Shown here piece after piece: positions 16,446-24,716 of a DNA stretch of 31,198 nt. Each line of letters opens with the position of its first letter. The first letter of the stretch is position 1. Location: assembly GCA_046318595.1 (NCBI GenBank), contig JBKCTV010000030.1, forward strand, positions 1-31,198, given 5' to 3'. The stretch is from DAITMV01 sp046318595. GTDB lineage: Bacteria > Pseudomonadota > Gammaproteobacteria > Burkholderiales > Burkholderiaceae_B. Made by a program: the position numbers and the translations under genes. The notes beneath the pieces are model-generated. The model made no database searches. It was not told the origin of the DNA and was given only the letters and a program-made list of their open reading frames with translations.

Positions 16446-17716
16446 AAATTCTGGTGGTGGGTGCAGGCGGCCGGGAGCATGCCATGGCCTGGCGAATCTC
16501 GAAATCGCCCTTTGTTCATAAAGTATTCGTGGCGCCGGGCAACGGCGGCACGGCGCTGGACCGCAACCTGCAAAACGTTCCGCTGACCGACATCACGGCT
16601 CTGGCCGAGTTCGCCAGGAAAGAAGAAGTGCATTTGACCGTCGTCGGCCCGGAAGCACCGTTGGCAGATGGGATCGTCGATGCGTTCCGCGCCCAGGGGC
16701 TACGGATTTTCGGTCCGACACGCGCGGCCGCGCAGCTCGAAAGCTCCAAAGATTTCGCCAAGTCCTTCATGCTCCGGCACGGCATTCCGACTGCAGCTCA
16801 TCGGACATTCAGCGACCGCACGGCGGCCCGCGCTTATGTCGAGGCCCACGGGGCGCCGATCGTCGTCAAGGCGGATGGACTCGCCGCCGGAAAAGGCGTC
16901 GTCGTGGCGTTGACGGTGCAGGAAGCGCTCGCGGCGGTCGACATGATGCTGGTCGACAATAAAATGGGCAATGCCGGCGCGCGCGTCGTGATCGAAGAAT
17001 TCCTCACGGGCGAGGAAGCCAGCTTCATAGTCATCGCCGACCAGCAGTATGCGCTGACACTCGCGACCAGCCAGGACCACAAACGGCTGCTCGATGGCGA
17101 CGCCGGTCCGAACACCGGTGGCATGGGTGCGTACTCGCCCGCGCCGGTCGTGACACCGGAAGTTCATGCCAAGGTGATGCGCGAGGTCATCATGCCGACC
17201 ATCAACGGCATGATGAAAGACGGCATTCCGTATTCCGGTTTTTTATACGCTGGGCTCATGATCAGCCCCGATGGCGGCGTCAAGGTGCTCGAGTTCAACT
17301 GCCGACTGGGCGATCCCGAAACCCAGCCCATCATGATGCGTCTGAAAAGCAATCTGGTGGAACTGCTCGACCATGCCGTGGACGGTACGCTTGACCAGGC
17401 GAACGCCGAGTGGGACCGCCGCACCGCGCTCGGCATCGTGGTGGCGGCAGCCGGCTATCCCGAGCAGCCACGAACCGGCGATGCCATCCTCGGCTGCGAT
17501 GCACGGCTGGACGACGCGGTGATTTTTCATGCGGGTACGACGCTGATCGATGGCACCGTCAGGACCGCCGGCGGCCGCGTGCTGTGCGTTACCGCACTGG
17601 GCGATGGCGCGAAAATGGCGCAAAAACGGGCTTACGAGGCGCTCAAGCAGGTTAGCTTCGACGGTATGCAGTACCGGCAAGATATCGGGTTTAGGGCGAT
17701 CGGTCGGAAAGCCTAG
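16442..17716 (+). CDS. purD: Phosphoribosylamine-glycine ligase (GAR synthetase)
   Basis: PurD performs the second step of de novo purine synthesis, joining glycine to phosphoribosylamine with ATP. The 424-residue ATP-grasp protein shows G-A-G-G-R-E-H-A at the N-terminus, the phosphate-binding K-A-D-G-L-A-A-G-K-G-V-V-V, F-L-T-G-E-E-A-S-F, G-P-N-T-G-G-M-G-A-Y-S-P, and the metal-binding E-F-N-C-R-L-G-D-P-E-T-Q-P. The length is standard. It overlaps yebC by 4 bases; hemF follows after 64 bases. Confidence 0.98.
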   Translation: MKILVVGAGGREHAMAWRISKSPFVHKVFVAPGNGGTALDRNLQNVPLTDITALAEFARKEEVHLTVVGPEAPLADGIVDAFRAQGLRIFGPTRAAAQLESSKDFAKSFMLRHGIPTAAHRTFSDRTAARAYVEAHGAPIVVKADGLAAGKGVVVALTVQEALAAVDMMLVDNKMGNAGARVVIEEFLTGEEASFIVIADQQYALTLATSQDHKRLLDGDAGPNTGGMGAYSPAPVVTPEVHAKVMREVIMPTINGMMKDGIPYSGFLYAGLMISPDGGVKVLEFNCRLGDPETQPIMMRLKSNLVELLDHAVDGTLDQANAEWDRRTALGIVVAAAGYPEQPRTGDAILGCDARLDDAVIFHAGTTLIDGTVRTAGGRVLCVTALGDGAKMAQKRAYEALKQVSFDGMQYRQDIGFRAIGRKA

Positions 17717-17780
17717 TAAGACAAAGGGCCGTTAACACATTTTCAGCGTTTTCCAGTAAAACCAACTTTTCTCGCCCAAC

Positions 17781-18689
17781 ATGAACAGCACCGTCGCAGC
17801 CTACTTCCAGCGCTTACAAGAAACCATCGTCGTCGCCCTCGAAACTCTCGACGGCAAAGCTTTTTTCCGCGATACGTGGCAACGCCCGGCCGGTGGCGGG
17901 GGCCTGACCTGCGTCCTGGAAAACGGTCATGTCTTCGAACGCGCCGGCGTCAATTTCAGTCATGTGCAGGGCAGTGACCTGCCACCGACGGCAAGCGCCA
18001 GCCGGCCGGAGTTGAAGGGCGCGCGCTTCGCGGCGATGGGGGTGTCGCTGGTACTGCATCCGCGCAACCCATACGCGCCGACTGTACATATGAACGTGCG
18101 TTTTTTCATCGCGTATCCGGCGGCGGGCGAGCCCGTCTGGTGGTTCGGCGGCGGGATGGACCTGACGCCTTACTACGGTTTCACAGAGGATGCCGTGCAT
18201 TTTCACCAGACGTGCCAGCAAGCGCTGACGTCATTCGGCGCGCAGTATTATCCTGAATACAAAGCCTGGTGCGACCAGTATTTTTACCTGAAGCATCGCC
18301 AGGAGGCGCGCGGCATCGGCGGAATTTTTTTCGACGATTTGAGCGCGCCCGGTTTCGACACCAGCTTTGCGCTGGTGCAGAGCGTCGGCGACGCTTTTCT
18401 ACCGGCGTACTTGCCCATCATCGAGCGCCGCCAAGATCACCCCTATACAGCGCACGAGCGCGATTTTCAGGCCTACCGGCGCGGGCGGTATGTCGAGTTC
18501 AACCTGGTGTTCGACCGCGGCACACTGTTCGGCCTGCAATCGGGCGGGCGGACGGAGTCGATACTGGTGTCGATGCCGCCGACCGTGCAATGGCGCTACG
18601 ACTGGCAACCCGAGCCGGGCAGCGCCGAGGCGAAGCTGTACAGCGATTTTCTGCCGCACCGCGATTGGCTAGCACGGTGTCGCACTTGA
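17781..18689 (+). CDS. hemF: Oxygen-dependent coproporphyrinogen III oxidase
   Basis: HemF decarboxylates two propionates of coproporphyrinogen III to vinyls using O2, a late heme step. The 302 residues show all family blocks: G-G-G-x-T near residue 40, H-M-N-V-R-F-F, W-W-F-G-G-G-M-D-L-T-P-Y-Y, K-H-R-Q-E-A-R-G-I-G-G-I-F-F-D-D-L, and the C-terminal G-R-Y-V-E-F-N-L-V-F-D-R-G-T. Its presence implies growth with oxygen. It sits between purD and nadD, the arrangement I recall from betaproteobacteria. Confidence 0.97.
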   Translation: MNSTVAAYFQRLQETIVVALETLDGKAFFRDTWQRPAGGGGLTCVLENGHVFERAGVNFSHVQGSDLPPTASASRPELKGARFAAMGVSLVLHPRNPYAPTVHMNVRFFIAYPAAGEPVWWFGGGMDLTPYYGFTEDAVHFHQTCQQALTSFGAQYYPEYKAWCDQYFYLKHRQEARGIGGIFFDDLSAPGFDTSFALVQSVGDAFLPAYLPIIERRQDHPYTAHERDFQAYRRGRYVEFNLVFDRGTLFGLQSGGRTESILVSMPPTVQWRYDWQPEPGSAEAKLYSDFLPHRDWLARCRT

Positions 18690-18709
18690 AATGTCGGTGT
18701 CGTTCCGAT

Positions 18710-18895
18710 ATGGACAGCACAAGCGCCGTGAGTCGCATAGTGCATCGATTACTGCGACACATGCGCTACCACGATCCAAAAGCGCTTGCCAGCGATTTTC
18801 CTGAAGCCGTGATCAGCCGGTCACGTTTTTTGACCGGCACGGCGGAAGGACGATCGCATGGCAACCGCGGTATCGGCAACATCGAAGCCGCATGA
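18710..18895 (+). CDS. Possible 61-residue ORF between hemF and nadD
   Basis: An ATG frame of 61 codons fills the 202-base gap and ends in ATGA overlap with nadD. The product is Arg/Ser/His-rich with no recognised domain. Within it lies a perfect 8-bp hairpin (GCCGGTCA/TGACCGGC, 18816-18838). No Shine-Dalgarno is visible. It could be a coupling leader for nadD, but chance is as likely. Confidence 0.25.
   Translation: MDSTSAVSRIVHRLLRHMRYHDPKALASDFPEAVISRSRFLTGTAEGRSHGNRGIGNIEAA
18816..18838. other. Perfect 8-bp hairpin upstream of nadD
   Basis: GCCGGTCA and TGACCGGC are separated by the loop CGTTTTT. No T-run follows on either strand, so it is not a classic terminator. It lies 54 bases before the nadD start and may be an operator or an mRNA structure. 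Confidence 0.45.
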
Positions 18896-19539
18896 GTAAA
18901 AGCATCACCCTGCTCGGCGGCACGTTCGACCCGGTGCACAACGGTCATTTACGCATCGCGCGCGCCGCCCAGGCGCACTGTGCGGCCGATGAGGTCTGGT
19001 TCGTGCCGGCGGGCGATCCATGGCAGAAAACCGTCAAGCCGCTGGCCGCCGAGGTTCGTTTAAACATGCTCGAACTTGCCCTGGCCGACACCGCCGGCTG
19101 GCGTATCGAAAAAAGCGAAGTGGGCCGCACCGGGCCGAGCTACACAATCGACACGCTGGAGCGACTGCGCACGCAACACCCCGCCGACACTTTCACGCTG
19201 ATCATCGGCGCCGACCAGGCGCAGCGTCTGCCGAGCTGGCATCGATGGCGCGAACTGTTCGCGCACGTCCGCATCGGCATCGTGAGTCGCGACGGCTACC
19301 CGGATACCTTGCCGACGGCATTGCAACCCTATTTCGACGCCAACCGCCTGATCCGTGTCCCCATGCCCACCGTGGCGGTATCGTCGACCGACATCCGGCA
19401 GCTCGTGCCGCTGCTTGCGCACGAGCTGCCGAGCGTTGCGCAGACTGCCCGGCAGAAGCTGATGCGCCTGCTACCACCGCCTGTCTGGCGTTTCATCGAG
19501 GAAAACGCCTTGTACTCGGGTAAACTGACGAATGGCTGA
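18892..19539 (+). CDS. nadD: Nicotinate-nucleotide adenylyltransferase
   Basis: NadD converts nicotinate mononucleotide and ATP into deamido-NAD. The 215 residues begin with the nucleotidyltransferase motif G-G-T-F-D-P-V-H-N-G-H-L (the two His bind ATP phosphate) and contain the second signature V-S-S-T-D-I-R near 163-169. The length is typical. rsfS follows after 15 bases, so nadD-rsfS-rlmH-maf-rng looks like one transcription unit. Confidence 0.97.
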   Translation: MSKSITLLGGTFDPVHNGHLRIARAAQAHCAADEVWFVPAGDPWQKTVKPLAAEVRLNMLELALADTAGWRIEKSEVGRTGPSYTIDTLERLRTQHPADTFTLIIGADQAQRLPSWHRWRELFAHVRIGIVSRDGYPDTLPTALQPYFDANRLIRVPMPTVAVSSTDIRQLVPLLAHELPSVAQTARQKLMRLLPPPVWRFIEENALYSGKLTNG

Positions 19540-19554
19540 ATACATAGAGTCCGC

Positions 19555-19944
19555 ATGGAATTGAAACAAATGCAGTCCGTCGTCGTCGACGCGCTGGAAG
19601 ATATCAAAGGGCAGGACATCAAGACATTCGACACGCGCGGGCTGACCGATGCGTTCGACAGTGTCGTGATAGCGTCGGGCACGTCCAACCGGCAAACCCG
19701 GGCGCTCGCCAACAACGTCCGCGAATGTGTCAAGGCCGCTGGGGGCGAAGTCTTCGGCAGCGAGGGCGAAGAAACTGGCGAATGGGTCCTGGTGGATCTG
19801 GGCTACATCGTCGTGCACATTATGCAGCCGACTATCCGCGCCTACTACAACCTCGAAGAGATCTGGGGCGAGCGGTTGGTCAAGGTCGAGCCATTGGCAC
19901 CGGCGCCTGCCGCAAAAGCCCGGCGCGCTGCATCCAAAGCGTGA
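19555..19944 (+). CDS. rsfS: Ribosomal silencing factor RsfS
   Basis: RsfS binds ribosomal protein L14 on the 50S subunit and blocks subunit joining during starvation. The 129-residue product has the family features: A-S-G-T-S-N-R-Q-T-R-A-L-A, G-E-E-T-G-E-W-V-L-V-D-L-G, the V-H-I strand and Y-Y-N-L-E-E-I-W. The C-terminal tail is Ala/Lys-rich, an extension beyond the usual 105 residues. The stop overlaps the GTG start of rlmH. Confidence 0.96.
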   Translation: MELKQMQSVVVDALEDIKGQDIKTFDTRGLTDAFDSVVIASGTSNRQTRALANNVRECVKAAGGEVFGSEGEETGEWVLVDLGYIVVHIMQPTIRAYYNLEEIWGERLVKVEPLAPAPAAKARRAASKA

Positions 19945-20411
19945 GGCTGACGGTCGTCGCGCTCACGCACCGGCCGGACGGCTGGGTGCAGGAAGCGCTG
20001 GACATGTATACCCGGCGTTTTCCGCCGGACTGGAAGCCGGTGCTGATCGAACTGAAACCCGAGCCGCGCGATCAAGGCAAAACCACCGAGCAGATTCTCG
20101 CGCTGGAGGCCAAACGCATTCGTGCGCATATTCCGCCCCAAGCGCTGTGTATTGCGCTCGACGAGCGTGGCCGCGACCTGACGACCCGCCAAGTCGCCGA
20201 TACCCTCAGTACTTGGCATGACGTGGGCGACTCCGTTTGTTGGCTCATCGGCAGCGCCGATGGGCTGCATGCCGACCTGAAAGCCGATTGTCGCCAGCAG
20301 TGGCGGCTGTCCAGCCTGACACTGCCGCATGCCCTGGCGCGTATTGTTTTGCTCGAAAGCCTGTATCGCGCGTGGTCGCTGCTGACCGGCCACCCTTATC
20401 ACCGGGAATGA
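19941..20411 (+). CDS. rlmH: 23S rRNA pseudouridine-1915 N3-methyltransferase
   Basis: RlmH is a SPOUT methyltransferase acting on helix 69 of 70S ribosomes. The start is GTG at 19941, overlapping the rsfS stop (GTGA). This gives 156 residues, the standard length. Hallmarks are A-L-D-E-R-G-R-D-L, the SAM-binding knot L-I-G-S-A-D-G-L-H (usually G-G-A-x-G; here S-A-D-G), L-T-L-P-H-A-L-A-R and the terminal G-H-P-Y-H-R-E. The reading frame is open upstream inside rsfS, but that part is a shadow. Confidence 0.96.
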   Translation: MRLTVVALTHRPDGWVQEALDMYTRRFPPDWKPVLIELKPEPRDQGKTTEQILALEAKRIRAHIPPQALCIALDERGRDLTTRQVADTLSTWHDVGDSVCWLIGSADGLHADLKADCRQQWRLSSLTLPHALARIVLLESLYRAWSLLTGHPYHRE

Positions 20412-20414
20412 CGC

Positions 20415-21017
20415 ATGATTTATCTCGCTTCGCAAAGCCCGCGTCGCCGGGCGCTGCTCGAACAGCTCGGCGTCGCGTACGAACTGCTGTTGCCTTTGCC
20501 CGACGAAGACAGTGAGGCCTTGGAGTGCGTGCTGCCGAATGAAGCCGCCGTCGACTATGTTCAGCGGGTAACGCGCGCAAAAGCTCAGGCGGCCGGCAAA
20601 CGCCTGCGACATTTGCGTAAACCGACAAAACTCATCCTCACGGCCGACACGACGGTCGCGCTCGACGGCGCCATTCTCGGCAAGCCTGCCGATACCGCCG
20701 CTGCCTTGCAGATGCTCACGTCGCTGAACGGCCGCACGCACGACGTGCTGACGGCGGTTGCGTTGCTCGACCCCGAGACGGGCGTCGTCAACGAGGCGTT
20801 GAACCGTTCCGCCGTGACCTTCGGCATCATCGATCCGGCCGAGCTCGCCGCTTACGCCGCCAGCGGCGATCCTCTGGACAAAGCTGGCGCTTACGGCATT
20901 CAAGGCGCAGCGGGCCGGTTCGTCGAGCGCATCGACGGCAGCTTCAGCGGCATCATGGGGCTGCCTTTATTCGAGACGCATCGGCTGCTGATAAATCACG
21001 CTACACTGCTACGATGA
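20415..21017 (+). CDS. maf: Maf-family nucleoside triphosphate pyrophosphatase
   Basis: Maf proteins hydrolyse non-canonical or modified NTPs to monophosphates, keeping them out of nucleic acids. The 200-residue product has L-A-S-Q-S-P-R-R at the N-terminus, T-A-D-T-T-V in the centre, and the C-terminal block P-L-D-K-A-G-A-Y-G-I-Q-G followed by G-S-F-S-G-I-M-G-L-P-L-F-E-T. It resembles the YhdE branch (dTTP/UTP pyrophosphatase). It is 3 bases from rlmH and overlaps rng by 4 (ATGA). Confidence 0.95.
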   Translation: MIYLASQSPRRRALLEQLGVAYELLLPLPDEDSEALECVLPNEAAVDYVQRVTRAKAQAAGKRLRHLRKPTKLILTADTTVALDGAILGKPADTAAALQMLTSLNGRTHDVLTAVALLDPETGVVNEALNRSAVTFGIIDPAELAAYAASGDPLDKAGAYGIQGAAGRFVERIDGSFSGIMGLPLFETHRLLINHATLLR

Positions 21018-22489
21018 ACGATCAAATACTCGTTAACGTCACACCGCAGGAAACGCGCGTCGCGGTCGTCCAGCACGGCGTCCTGCAGGAAATTCTGCTG
21101 GAACGCACGGCCACCCTCGGAATCGTCGGCAACATTTATCTCGGCAAGGTCAACCGTGTGCTGCCCGGCATGCAGTCGGCCTTCATCGACATCGGCCTGG
21201 AGCGGGCAGCGTTTCTGCATGTCGCCGACCTGTGGGAATACCGCTACTATCACCGCCAGCACAAGGCCGGCGTGCCCGCACCGCCGCCACTCGAAAAAAT
21301 GCTGTTCGAAGGCCAGTCACTGATCGTGCAGGTCATCAAAGACCCTCTCGGCACCAAGGGCGCGCGCTTATCGACACAGATCAGCATCGCCGGGCGGCTG
21401 CTGGTGCATTTGCCGCAGGACCCGCACATCGGCATTTCGCAGCGCATCGGCAACGAAAGCGAACGCGATATGCTGCGTCAGCGCTTGAAGAGCCTGATGC
21501 CCGCCGAGGAGCACGGCGGCTTCATCATTCGCACCCATGCCGAAGAAGCCTCCGAAGCCGAGCTTGCAGCCGACGTGGCCTACCTGCGCCTGCGCTGGCG
21601 GGAAATTCTGGAGAACGCCCGCCGCCTGCCGCCGTCCTCGCAGCTCTACCAGGAATTGAGTCTGGCCGAGCGCGTGGTGCGTGACATGGTCGACGACAGC
21701 ACCGAAGCTATTGTGCTCGACTCCGCCGCCGGTCTGGAGAGCTTGCGGACGTTTGCCGCCACTTACGCGCCGAACGTCGTCGAACGGCTGCAACTGCACA
21801 CCGGCGAGCGGCCGCTGTTCGAGCTGCACAATATCGAAGACGAAATTCTCAAGGCGCTCGGCCGCCGGGTGGATTTGAAATCCGGCGGATACATCGTCGT
21901 CGATCAAACCGAGGCGCTGACGACCGTGGACGTCAACACCGGCGGCTTCGTCGGCGCGCGTAATTTCGACGACACGGTGTTCAAGACCAATCTGGAAGCA
22001 GCGCAAACGATTGCGCGCCAGCTGCGCCTACGCAACCTCGGCGGCATCATCGTCATCGACTTCATCGACATGGAAAAGGCCGAGCACCGCGACAACGTGC
22101 TCGCCGAACTTAGGAAAACGCTGGCTCGCGACCGTACCCGCACGACCATCAACGGTTTTTCCAACCTGGGCTTGGTTGAGATGACCCGCAAGCGCACCCG
22201 CGAATCGCTCGCGCACGTGCTGTGCGAGCCCTGCCCGGCATGCACCGGCAAAGGGCAAGTGAAAACCGCGCGCACCATGACCTACGAAATCATGCGCGAA
22301 ATCGTCCGCGAAAGCCGGCAATTCAACCCACGCGAGTTTCGCATCGTCGCCGCGCCTGCGGTGATCGATTTATTTTTGGAAGAAGAAGCGGCGCATCTGG
22401 GCATGCTGGAGCAAAGCATTGGCAAGCCGATCACGCTGCAAGTCGACGGTCTGTTTCATCAGGAGCAGTACGATATCGTGTTGACTTGA
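21014..22489 (+). CDS. rng: Ribonuclease G
   Basis: RNase G is a single-strand endoribonuclease that matures the 5' end of 16S rRNA and degrades some mRNAs. The 491 residues include an N-terminal S1 domain at about 35-130 with an inserted loop, the catalytic DNase I-like part with T-V-D-V-N-T-G-G-F-V-G and I-D-F-I-D-M (acidic metal ligands), and the zinc-link C-E-P-C-P-A-C-T-G-K-G. The length matches RNase G rather than RNase E, as the long scaffold tail is absent. It is the last core gene before the defence island. Confidence 0.97.
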   Translation: MNDQILVNVTPQETRVAVVQHGVLQEILLERTATLGIVGNIYLGKVNRVLPGMQSAFIDIGLERAAFLHVADLWEYRYYHRQHKAGVPAPPPLEKMLFEGQSLIVQVIKDPLGTKGARLSTQISIAGRLLVHLPQDPHIGISQRIGNESERDMLRQRLKSLMPAEEHGGFIIRTHAEEASEAELAADVAYLRLRWREILENARRLPPSSQLYQELSLAERVVRDMVDDSTEAIVLDSAAGLESLRTFAATYAPNVVERLQLHTGERPLFELHNIEDEILKALGRRVDLKSGGYIVVDQTEALTTVDVNTGGFVGARNFDDTVFKTNLEAAQTIARQLRLRNLGGIIVIDFIDMEKAEHRDNVLAELRKTLARDRTRTTINGFSNLGLVEMTRKRTRESLAHVLCEPCPACTGKGQVKTARTMTYEIMREIVRESRQFNPREFRIVAAPAVIDLFLEEEAAHLGMLEQSIGKPITLQVDGLFHQEQYDIVLT

Positions 22490-22558
22490 ATATACCGGCA
22501 CGAGTCCACGGGAATGTTCAAGATGGTGGCGCATGCGATAGCGGCTCGTATGACTGAA

Positions 22559-22598
22559 TCTAGCCGTTTATAGGCCTCACTCGGTAAAATTGGCTAGA
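22559..22598 (+). promoter_or_regulatory. Putative operator-promoter of the defence operon
   Basis: Inverted arms TCTAGCC (22559-22565) and GGCTAGA (22592-22598) flank a -10-like TAAAAT at 22585-22590, about 54 bases before the HTH gene. The layout suggests an operator across the promoter, possibly for the HTH protein itself. The -35 is not clear. The first arm also pairs with CGGCT (22542-22546) in a weak alternative hairpin that could end rng transcription. Confidence 0.4.
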
Positions 22599-22643
22599 CT
22601 TGGCAAGCGGAATTGACTGTAGGCCAGCATTGCGGAAAAAACA

Positions 22644-22844
22644 ATGACCGACACAGATGGCGAAATCCTTACACTCGACGAAGTTGATGCCCACTTGAAA
22701 GCTGGCAAGCGGACAGTCTACCGGCTCGCCCAGAAGGGTGAGACTCCCGCATTCAAGCTTGGTGGAACGTGGCGTTTCCGTCGCTCAGAGCTTGACCTCT
22801 GGATTGCTGAGAGCATTAACAAAAAGAAACGGGAAGCGAGTTGA
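22644..22844 (+). CDS. Excisionase-like helix-turn-helix protein
   Basis: The 66-residue product is a single MerR/excisionase-type winged HTH: L-T-L-D-E-V-D-A-H-L (recognition entry), K-R-T-V-Y-R-L-A-Q-K-G, and the wing F-K-L-G-G-T-W-R-F-R-R-S-E-L-D-L-W-I. Proteins of this kind act as Xis factors or small regulators and, as I recall, often head restriction and defence operons. GGAAAA upstream of the ATG is the ribosome site. The stop overlaps the TTG start of the helicase remnant (TTGA), so it is the first cistron of the island. Confidence 0.82.
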   Translation: MTDTDGEILTLDEVDAHLKAGKRTVYRLAQKGETPAFKLGGTWRFRRSELDLWIAESINKKKREAS

Positions 22845-23294
22845 TCACACAACCGCTACTCACGTCCTACCAAAGCCAATATTACGCGTGGCTGCTGACC
22901 CGTCGCGCGGCGAGTGACACAGTGGACTCGCTGGCTGCCACCTTGGTGGACTCGCAGGTTGACCTCAACCAAGACAAGTTCGCGCTGCAAGTCCTGATTC
23001 TGGAAGCCAAGAACTACAACACCATCCGCAAATGTGAGGCAATCGTCAAGATCCGGCAATTGGCAGCCAGTAGGCTTACTTTCGACTATGACGGTTATGT
23101 CATTCTCAACCTTGATTTGGCAAAAGCGCCAGCGCGAACTGGAGGGAAAGCGCAACAAGCTGCGGCGTGAACTTTTTACTCGGCAGGATGAAATTGAAGC
23201 ACAGCGCAATCACTTGATTTCCTCCCTCGAACTGCAACTGCAACAGCATGTTGAGGAACAAACGCTGTTCACGACTGAATGGCAACTCACTTAG
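22841..23294 (+). pseudogene. Shattered remnant of a SNF2-type DEAD/DEAH helicase
   Basis: The TTG-started frame gives an N-terminus (I-T-Q-P-L-L-T-S-Y-Q-S-Q-Y-Y-A-W-L-L-T-R-R to Q-V-D-L-N43) that I recall from about 950-residue SNF2-like helicases of restriction loci. It then jumps to D-K-F-A-L-Q-V-L-I-L-E-A-K-N-Y-N (44-60), which in the family lies beyond the Walker A motif. Next comes R-L-T-F-D-Y-D-G-Y, recalled from the late part of the family, then a +1 shift around 23096-23118 into the C-terminal coiled coil (Q-K-R-Q-R-E-L-E to T-E-W-Q-L-T at 23291). No Walker A, DEAH box or motif VI remains. Only about 150 codons are left, so it cannot be an active motor. Several internal deletions plus a frameshift explain it best. 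Confidence 0.72.
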
Positions 23295-23303
23295 GAGTCG
23301 GAA

Positions 23304-24716
23304 ATGAAATTTGAATTTGAAAAGTTAGGGACGCTAGATGAAGCGACGCTGGAACTAGCCGATTTAACGATTATTTGCGGCGAGAACAACACCGGCAAAA
23401 CATACGCAACGTATGCGGTATATGGATTTTTGCGGAGCTGGCGGCGCCTGCTGCGGATGGTTCTTTCCCCGGAAATTGAGGCAATCGCTAAGACTGAGGG
23501 AGCATACAAATTTGACTTGCACGAAATGTTTCATGGCAAGGTGAATGAGTATCTTGCCAAAATTGGCGAAGAATATATTTCTTTATTGCCACAAACTTTT
23601 GCCGCGAATAAGAACTTCTTTGACGACGTTCGAATTCTAGTTTCGGTTGATAAAACATTGGATTTCAGTGAGGCACCCTTTCAGCGCACCATTAAAGATG
23701 GCCCTGCAGGGAAGATTTTGGCGACTTTAACCAAAGAACCGGACAGCAAAGTGCTTGAGCTTCTAATAGCTGATGACTCTTTGCTCCGCTCACCTTTCGG
23801 GTTAAGTCAGTTTGTTGTCGATGCAATTGCCGAGATCGTTTTTTCCCATTTTCTGCCGGATGCCCATGTTTCCAGCGCGGAGCGCACAGGGGCAGCCATC
23901 TTTCGGCGCGAGCTTGATATAGCACGAACCAGAATGCTGGAAAAGCTTAGCAATATGGACTCCAAAGAAATCAAACGAAACCCATTGCGACTGCTTAAGC
24001 AAGTAGAGGATTCTGGTTATGCCTGGCCAGTAGAAGACAACGTCGACTTCATTAGGCAACTGGAGGATATCGACAAGCAGATGGGCCAGTTGGCTTCAAA
24101 AACCCCTGCAGTTCTACAAGCCTTCGATGCGATTATCGGCGGCAGCTATAAAGTCATTAAAGATCGGGGTTTGGTGTATCAGCCTAAAGGTAGCCGCAAA
24201 CAACCACTGTTCTCGATGAACGAATCCTCTAGCTGTATTCGCGCTTTGCTGGATGTTGGGTTTTATCTACGCTGCAAGGCAAAATCGGGCGATATATTTA
24301 TTATTGACGAACCAGAATTGAACCTGCACCCGAAAAATCAGCGGGCATTTGCGCGGCTAGTGGCGCGAATGGTGAATGCGGGCATCCGGGTTTTTATTAC
24401 TACGCATAGCGATTATCTAATCAAGGAATTTAATACCTTAATCATGCTTGCGCAAAAAACACCGCACACCCAAAAAATGCAGCAGGCACACGGATATGCG
24501 GATGAAGAACTGCTGAATCCAGAACGGGTTGGCTTATACATGACTGGCACCGAAAGCAAACCCGCAAGCGTCAAAGGTAAACATGCCAAAAAAATCAATA
24601 CGCTCAAACCCGCCAAGATTTATCCCGACCGGGGTATTGAGGTCACCACCTTTGATACCACGATTGAAGAAATGAACGCCATTCAGAGCGAAATTCTGTA
24701 TGGGGGCGATCTTTGA
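23304..24716 (+). CDS. OLD/AAA15-like ABC-type ATPase
   Basis: The 470-residue product is an ABC/SMC-like ATPase of the kind found in bacterial defence (OLD, PARIS AriA, Septu PtuA). The Walker A is G-E-N-N-T-G-K-T (26-33), at the very N-terminus after a short F-x-x-L-G strand. The signature region S-M-N-E-S-S-S is near 300. Walker B is I-F-I-I-D-E-P-E-L-N-L-H-P (331-343), and the H-loop I-T-T-H-S-D-Y is near 368. The region between about 60 and 290 is helical and charged, the usual coiled insertion. There is no C-terminal TOPRIM domain, so it probably acts with a separate effector, most simply the nuclease-like protein encoded next. AGGAG lies just before the ATG. It follows the helicase remnant after about 9 bases. 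Confidence 0.82.
   Translation: MKFEFEKLGTLDEATLELADLTIICGENNTGKTYATYAVYGFLRSWRRLLRMVLSPEIEAIAKTEGAYKFDLHEMFHGKVNEYLAKIGEEYISLLPQTFAANKNFFDDVRILVSVDKTLDFSEAPFQRTIKDGPAGKILATLTKEPDSKVLELLIADDSLLRSPFGLSQFVVDAIAEIVFSHFLPDAHVSSAERTGAAIFRRELDIARTRMLEKLSNMDSKEIKRNPLRLLKQVEDSGYAWPVEDNVDFIRQLEDIDKQMGQLASKTPAVLQAFDAIIGGSYKVIKDRGLVYQPKGSRKQPLFSMNESSSCIRALLDVGFYLRCKAKSGDIFIIDEPELNLHPKNQRAFARLVARMVNAGIRVFITTHSDYLIKEFNTLIMLAQKTPHTQKMQQAHGYADEELLNPERVGLYMTGTESKPASVKGKHAKKINTLKPAKIYPDRGIEVTTFDTTIEEMNAIQSEILYGGDL

Noticed and set aside
19845..20903. 352-codon minus-strand frame across rsfS, rlmH and maf
   Set aside because: It is the shadow of three well-supported genes on the other strand.
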